Part shown: positions 60,209 to 64,000 of the stretch, piece after piece
Layout: each line of letters starts with the position of its first letter
Position numbering within the stretch: position 1 is the stretch's first letter
Assembly: GCF_000337535.1 (NCBI RefSeq)
Contig: NZ_AOIP01000016.1
Coordinates: forward strand, 1 to 64,000
Direction: 5' to 3'
Length of the DNA stretch: 64,000 nucleotides
Source of the DNA: Natrialba aegyptia DSM 13077
GTDB lineage: Archaea; Halobacteriota; Halobacteria; Halobacteriales; Natrialbaceae
The notes under the pieces: generated by a model
The model's database searches: none
The model's input: the letters and a program-made list of their open reading frames with translations, nothing else
Told to the model about the DNA's origin: nothing
Position numbers and translations under genes: made by a program

Positions 60209-60525
60209 TTCCGGTTTTACTCGGACGACATTCGGACGCAGGCGACGCCTTACGCCGATTTTACCGCTGATCTCCCGATTAGATTTGACCATGGTTCCAC
60301 TCGCGCCCCGACGCCTTCGGGCACTTCGCTCTACATTTGAGCCCATGAGATTATGTACTTACTCGTCGCGCCTCGTCAGCGCGCGCACCGGGACTCTCCA
60401 GTTCGAGTTAGAAGGCTGACACTCACTTGCTCGTGAGGCATTCTCACTTGCCGTAGAATCGGATTCGCCCTGCGGGGCAGCGTCATTGGTCTGCTCGAGC
60501 AAGAGATGGCATGAGCGGCGTCCTA
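60209..60525. other. Gene-free stretch between tRNA-Phe and the provirus-like genes
   Basis: About 317 bases without a convincing gene on either strand. If an element integrated at tRNA-Phe, its attachment junction should lie at the very start of this stretch, immediately after or inside the tRNA 3' end; the matching partner copy would be outside the window. Confidence 0.4.
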
Positions 60526-61176
60526 CTAAGTCTCACTCGATTCGCCGTCTTCGACGAACCCACGCCAAGACTCGAGCCGATCTTCTTCATCCGGTTCGGA
60601 TAGCACTCCTAACTTCTCGAGATCGTCGAAGATGCTCATATCGTACTGACGTAGTTCGTCGAGCAGAGCAGCCGACTCCTCGCGACCAGAGATCGTCTGA
60701 ACCAGCCCGGACTCGCTCTCGACATAGTCAGACGCCTTCGATACGATGTGGAGTTTCACCGCGACTCGATGGGCCAGTTCATCGTCGAGAGAATCAACAT
60801 CGCCATATCTCGCTCGGTGACGGTTCAGGATTGTCTCGGAGATGCCATCGACGAACGTCTGTTCCTCCTCGTCGAGCGACTCGTAGTAGTGCTGGGGATT
60901 CGACCGGAGCCCGTGAGTCTGCCCGTTCTGATTATGAGCCGGCGCACCAGCACCCTCGATCGCTCCCCCGTGAAGTTTGCACCGTCCCTCCTCGACGTGA
61001 TCAGTCCCCCAACCAGCCCGAAGCGAGCAATAGCCCTTGAACACTTTCTTACCATCATCCGTACGCCCCGACTGTTTCGAGTTGCAGTAGTAGTCGGGCG
61101 CGATCTTCGGAGCCTCATCGACCGGACCGCCCACGAACTGTTCCGTATCGATCGGACGATTACTGTCTCGAGTCAT
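60526..61176 (-). CDS. Phage-type protein, possible terminase small subunit
   Basis: A 216-residue protein. An N-terminal Cys/His segment (YYCNSKQSGRTDDG, GYCSLRAGWG and RCKLHGG, about 30-72) looks zinc-binding; GAPAHNQNGQTHGLRSNPQH (about 77-96) resembles the GAPxGNxNxxxHG signature in small-terminase-like proteins of haloarchaeal proviruses. The rest is helical. Large-terminase and portal genes are not visible in the window, so the role is tentative. Last gene of the minus-strand provirus run. Confidence 0.55.
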   Translation of the reverse strand: MTRDSNRPIDTEQFVGGPVDEAPKIAPDYYCNSKQSGRTDDGKKVFKGYCSLRAGWGTDHVEEGRCKLHGGAIEGAGAPAHNQNGQTHGLRSNPQHYYESLDEEEQTFVDGISETILNRHRARYGDVDSLDDELAHRVAVKLHIVSKASDYVESESGLVQTISGREESAALLDELRQYDMSIFDDLEKLGVLSEPDEEDRLESWRGFVEDGESSET

Positions 61177-61500
61177 GGATATTGCTCGTCGTATCGAGGG
61201 TCGTTCGTACAGACTGATGCTTAGAGCATGGTATCTGGGCTATTCTACTGGGATCGATTCTATCGGGGAACGGGAGGACTTGGGTTCGACTACTAAGTGT
61301 ACTATTTGGGACTTGGTTGGAGACTATACTACTGGTGACGAACCTACTGGGGGACTCTCTAATCATGGCGATCACCAATTGGTCTCCGACGCTGGATTTA
61401 CTCTCTTAACTCGTTCGTAGCGTGTCATATAATAGTTCCCACCCACCATTATGCAGAGACTCGACCATGGATAAAACGTGTAACTGTTGAAATCACTGGC
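61177..61500. other. AT-rich spacer within the provirus-like region
   Basis: About 324 bases with markedly lower GC and T/A-rich codon frames (for example 61175-61420 on the plus strand), no convincing gene. It presumably carries the promoter of the 60526-61176 gene. Confidence 0.4.
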
Positions 61501-62025
61501 TTACAGGTGCGGAATGAGGGCTGTATAATCGATGGATAGCGGGTATGAGACGTATTTTATGACACGCTCTCGTTCGAGCAATTCGCGCTTGCATTCGGGA
61601 ATCTCTTGTCGGCAATGGTGAGAGGAGTGCTCTCCCCAGTCCATGACCTCGATATTCCCCGGTCGGTTATCCCGAGGGTGATCAGAGCGATGATGACAGA
61701 CCATCGAGTCATCGAAGACGTCGTAAGGGTCGGCTCCGTCTGCTATTGCAAGTAGTTGATGAACGTAGATCGACTCCTCGCAAATCTGGTCCTTCCACAG
61801 CTCGTAGTTGCCTGTCGTGATCTCGTAAGTCGCATACTCGACCCGATTATGACGTCCCCGCCGACGTCGATCGATTCCATGCCTCTCCATCCAGGTGCGA
61901 ATCGTATATTGAGAACACTCCAACTCGTCGGCGATCTCATAAGTCGTTAGACCCTTCTCAACATACAACCGCCGAAGGGTCTCCTCGTCTCGGTATGACG
62001 TTGACTTCTGGGCTGTACTACTCAT
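61501..62025 (-). CDS. HTH-containing HNH-type homing/phage endonuclease
   Basis: A 174-residue protein. An N-terminal HTH (LRRLYVEKGLTTYEIADELE, then CSQYTIRTWMERHGIDRRRR) would bind DNA; the C-terminal part has an HNH-like nuclease core: VCHHRSDHPRDNRPGNIEVM and DWGEHSSHH, with the H-N-H residues in HHR, N, and HxxHH positions. Free-standing HNH endonucleases are frequent in viruses and proviruses. Start at ATG 62025; the ribbon-helix-helix gene's stop overlaps it by eight bases, so both are cotranslated. Confidence 0.8.
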   Translation of the reverse strand: MSSTAQKSTSYRDEETLRRLYVEKGLTTYEIADELECSQYTIRTWMERHGIDRRRRGRHNRVEYATYEITTGNYELWKDQICEESIYVHQLLAIADGADPYDVFDDSMVCHHRSDHPRDNRPGNIEVMDWGEHSSHHCRQEIPECKRELLERERVIKYVSYPLSIDYTALIPHL

Positions 62026-62155
62026 GGTCGGACTCCTCAAGAAGACGATTGACGACTTCCCCGAAGGGGACTGACTCACTCCCGTAGATCTCTTGGCGGA
62101 CTTCCTCGAGTCGTTCGTACTCGTCGTCGGAGAGGACAATGTGCTTGTCTCTCAT
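62018..62155 (-). CDS. 45-residue ribbon-helix-helix-like (antitoxin-type) protein
   Basis: MRDKHIVLSDDEYERLEEVR, QEIYGSESVPFGEVVNRLLE, ESDHE. A short strand (KHIVLS), a helix (DDEYERLEEVRQEIYG) and a second helix (PFGEVVNRLLEE) match small RHH or VapB-type DNA-binding antitoxins. It overlaps the HNH gene by eight bases. No toxin gene is seen next to it. The frame is well supported by codon choice and the overlap arrangement. Confidence 0.7.
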   Translation of the reverse strand: MRDKHIVLSDDEYERLEEVRQEIYGSESVPFGEVVNRLLEESDHE

Positions 62156-62376
62156 GCTCTTAATAGCCCTTGAGTCCCCATAAGGTGTCTGCCAGTCGAC
62201 AACTCTAAACTCACGATCTCGTCAGCGGCCATATGAGCCGATTATTTCTCTCCGACCTTGCGCTCCGGTGCTCGACCCTGCTCTATTCGACGATTCTCTC
62301 TCACTGGCAATAGAAGCCGTAGAATAGCAGAGAGAATCTCGACAGGCCAGCGCCATCGGGGAAGCGGGTCGAATCA

Positions 62377-64000
62377 TTAGTCTACCCTGTGCGCTTTGAG
62401 GGCTTGCGAGAGACCTCGTTTAGTAGCCCGTTCGACTTCATCGGGGTCATCGGCTCCCCGAGCATCGATATCGATCGCACCTTCCTCGACGACGATCTCC
62501 GTTCCCGAACTCCCGGAGGGGACATCTGGAGCCGGAAGGTCTCCTGCTGTCAGATCGGGACGGGCGGCTTTGGCGAGTTCATCGACAGCGCCGGAGACCA
62601 CACCGACGTTCGTACTAATCTTGGACGCCAGCGTCTCCGGGAGCGCCTCGCCTGCGTCATCGAGATCTGAAAGCGGTCCCTCTTTCGCGGGACTGAACGG
62701 GAGCATATCCCTCGCTTCACCGACGACGTCCTCAACGGCGTTCTTGACTGCATCGGGGGCGTCTTTGATACCCTCGACGATGGCGTCTACCAGACCCTCA
62801 CCAGCGGAGAGGAAGTCGCTCACTGCGGAGCCTGTCAACCACTGGTAGGCGTCGTTGAGGATCTCGTAGAACGCATCTTGTACGTCCGTCTCCGTGATCG
62901 TCTCGAGGATATCCGACATTAGGTCGTCAATCCAGTCGGTTGCGTCGTCGTAGAGATCCTCGAAGAATCCAATGACGCCCTCGACCAGGTTGTCGATCGT
63001 CTCCTCGAAGTCCTCGCGCAGGTCGCTAATGGTACCAAGGACGTCTTCTTTGAGGTCGCCGATCCACTCGGTGACCTTCTCCCAGAGCCATTCAAAGAGG
63101 CCGATAACCGCATCGACCATTCGCTCGACGATATCCTCGACGTTCTCGCGAGCCGTCTCCCAGTCGCCACGTAGCAGGGCAAAGAACGCCGAGAGGGCAT
63201 CGGTGATATTGGCGATCGCTAATTCGATGATGGACTCCAGCGCACCGAATAGCAATTCGACGACCTCCTCGACCGCTTCACCGTGTTCATCCCACCACTC
63301 CTCGATTTCGTCGAGTTTCTCCTGAACGTTCTCCTCGAACCAGTCAAGGAACGGTCCGATGATTTCCTCCTCAAGCCAGCCGAGTAGTTCCTCGACCTTT
63401 TCGGCCCACACCTCGAACGTCTCTTGGGCCTCCTCGACCGGCTCCTCAAGATGGTCCTCCCAGATCTCCGACGACCACTCGAGGAACGGCTGGATGACGT
63501 CTTCCCACGCCGTTTCGATGGCACTGCTGATAATCCCGAATGCCGTCTCGAATGCGTCAGCGGCTTCCTCGATGACGACTATCAGCCCGTCTGCTACGAG
63601 GTCAACGACGGTTTCGATGTACGGTTCTGCAAGGTCGACGAACTCGAGGACAGCGTCTTTGATCGTATTGAAGATCTCGACTCCATCGGACTGCAACCAT
63701 TCGATTGCCGGCTGTAGTGCCTCACGGAAGACTTCAACGACTTCCTCTGTACGAGTTCGTATCCCTGCGAAGTCCGTCGCAAAGGCAGCCGCGAGTAGAC
63801 CGATAGCACCAACGACGGCCAGTACAGGAGCAGTGATCGCTCCGATAGCAGTTGCGAGGGGGCCGAGTAACGCGGTGACGGTTGACGCTATCCCAGCCAG
63901 ACCTCCGAGATGAGCGATCAGTCCGCTGGCAGCGACGGCCAGTCCCCCGACAAGACCAGCGAGCAGACTAATTGTACCAGCCCACCCGTCGGTCTCCTCG
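62377..64000 (-). CDS. Phage tape-measure-like protein, 5' end beyond the window
   Basis: At least 540 residues, open to the window edge. The N-terminal part visible here has hydrophobic segments (LLAGLVGGLAVAASGLIAHL; TALLGPLATAIGAITAPVLA) of the kind tape measure proteins insert into membranes. Then follow more than 300 residues of acidic amphipathic helices rich in Trp, Glu and Ile at regular spacing (WLEEEIIGPFLDWFEENVQE; LFEWLWEKVTEWIGDLKEDV). The C-terminal AKEGPLSDLDDAGEALPETL and a disordered tail resemble tail-length proteins. Assignment is by style of sequence. Confidence 0.7.
   Translation of the reverse strand, partial: EETDGWAGTISLLAGLVGGLAVAASGLIAHLGGLAGIASTVTALLGPLATAIGAITAPVLAVVGAIGLLAAAFATDFAGIRTRTEEVVEVFREALQPAIEWLQSDGVEIFNTIKDAVLEFVDLAEPYIETVVDLVADGLIVVIEEAADAFETAFGIISSAIETAWEDVIQPFLEWSSEIWEDHLEEPVEEAQETFEVWAEKVEELLGWLEEEIIGPFLDWFEENVQEKLDEIEEWWDEHGEAVEEVVELLFGALESIIELAIANITDALSAFFALLRGDWETARENVEDIVERMVDAVIGLFEWLWEKVTEWIGDLKEDVLGTISDLREDFEETIDNLVEGVIGFFEDLYDDATDWIDDLMSDILETITETDVQDAFYEILNDAYQWLTGSAVSDFLSAGEGLVDAIVEGIKDAPDAVKNAVEDVVGEARDMLPFSPAKEGPLSDLDDAGEALPETLASKISTNVGVVSGAVDELAKAARPDLTAGDLPAPDVPSGSSGTEIVVEEGAIDIDARGADDPDEVERATKRGLSQALKAHRVD

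Noticed and set aside
60146-60346. Frame across tRNA-Phe on the minus strand
   Set aside because: Overlaps the tRNA and has no conserved protein features; LPDLNRGQLDLQSSALPV-type peptides are typical tRNA-antisense artefacts.

Overview
The window is GC-rich haloarchaeal chromosome. Its proteins are strongly acidic, many exported ones carry Tat signals (twin Arg), promoters are TATA-type with little or no leader, and several families are essentially restricted to haloarchaea (DUF5802, DUF5813, DUF5789, DUF5790, DUF7344, Azf-type glucose-6-phosphate dehydrogenase). Gene content fits a member of the Natrialbales (Natrinema/Haloterrigena-like), but the genus is inference. The first 27 bases are a Nextera sequencing adapter, so the left edge is an assembly contig end and not biology.

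Layout. 57-6313: housekeeping and regulatory singletons (NAC, HD phosphohydrolase, TetR regulator, SDR with a palindromic operator, PUA protein, NYN nuclease, HtpX protease). 6715-12941: lysine/diaminopimelate cluster dapA-dapB-dapD, an aldo/keto reductase, a frameshifted membrane gene, lysA and dapE; dapF is absent. 13188-19376: SnoaL-like protein, Vms1-like release factor, the D-glutamate pair dgcN-dgcA, an exported protein, a P-loop kinase and a cupin. 19502-22420: two paralogous membrane proteins flanking an HPP transporter-like gene. 22782-30861: lipoprotein, PspA, hydrolase, HerA and NurA DNA-end-processing proteins with a cohesin-like protein and a regulator between them. 31328-34064: decayed IS6 and IS630 transposases next to a foreign-looking exported serine hydrolase. 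34323-44664: gpmI, metY, a two-gene locus made of a PhoX-cohesin-dockerin protein and an archaeosortase-type anchored cohesin protein, and a quinone-reductase/UbiA fusion. 44919-58999: sulfur-amino-acid PLP enzyme, MOSC protein, TrkA, PadR regulator, queuosine-precursor-type transporter, aminopeptidase, Azf, MptD, creatininase-family enzyme, ABC exporter. 59060-60208: tRNA-Val (with two downstream partial copies of its 3' end) and tRNA-Phe. 60526-64000: minus-strand provirus-like genes, including a long tape-measure-like protein cut by the window edge.

The most unusual signals are: (1) four copies of an 82-85 bp palindromic element in the first 25 kb, three of which supply the stop codon of the gene they follow; (2) an adjacent dockerin-bearing PhoX protein and surface-anchored cohesin, resembling a minimal two-gene cohesin-dockerin system; (3) the flavodoxin-fold reductase fused to a UbiA prenyltransferase; (4) the membrane-protein pair around HPP; and (5) the tRNA-associated integration scars and provirus at the right end.
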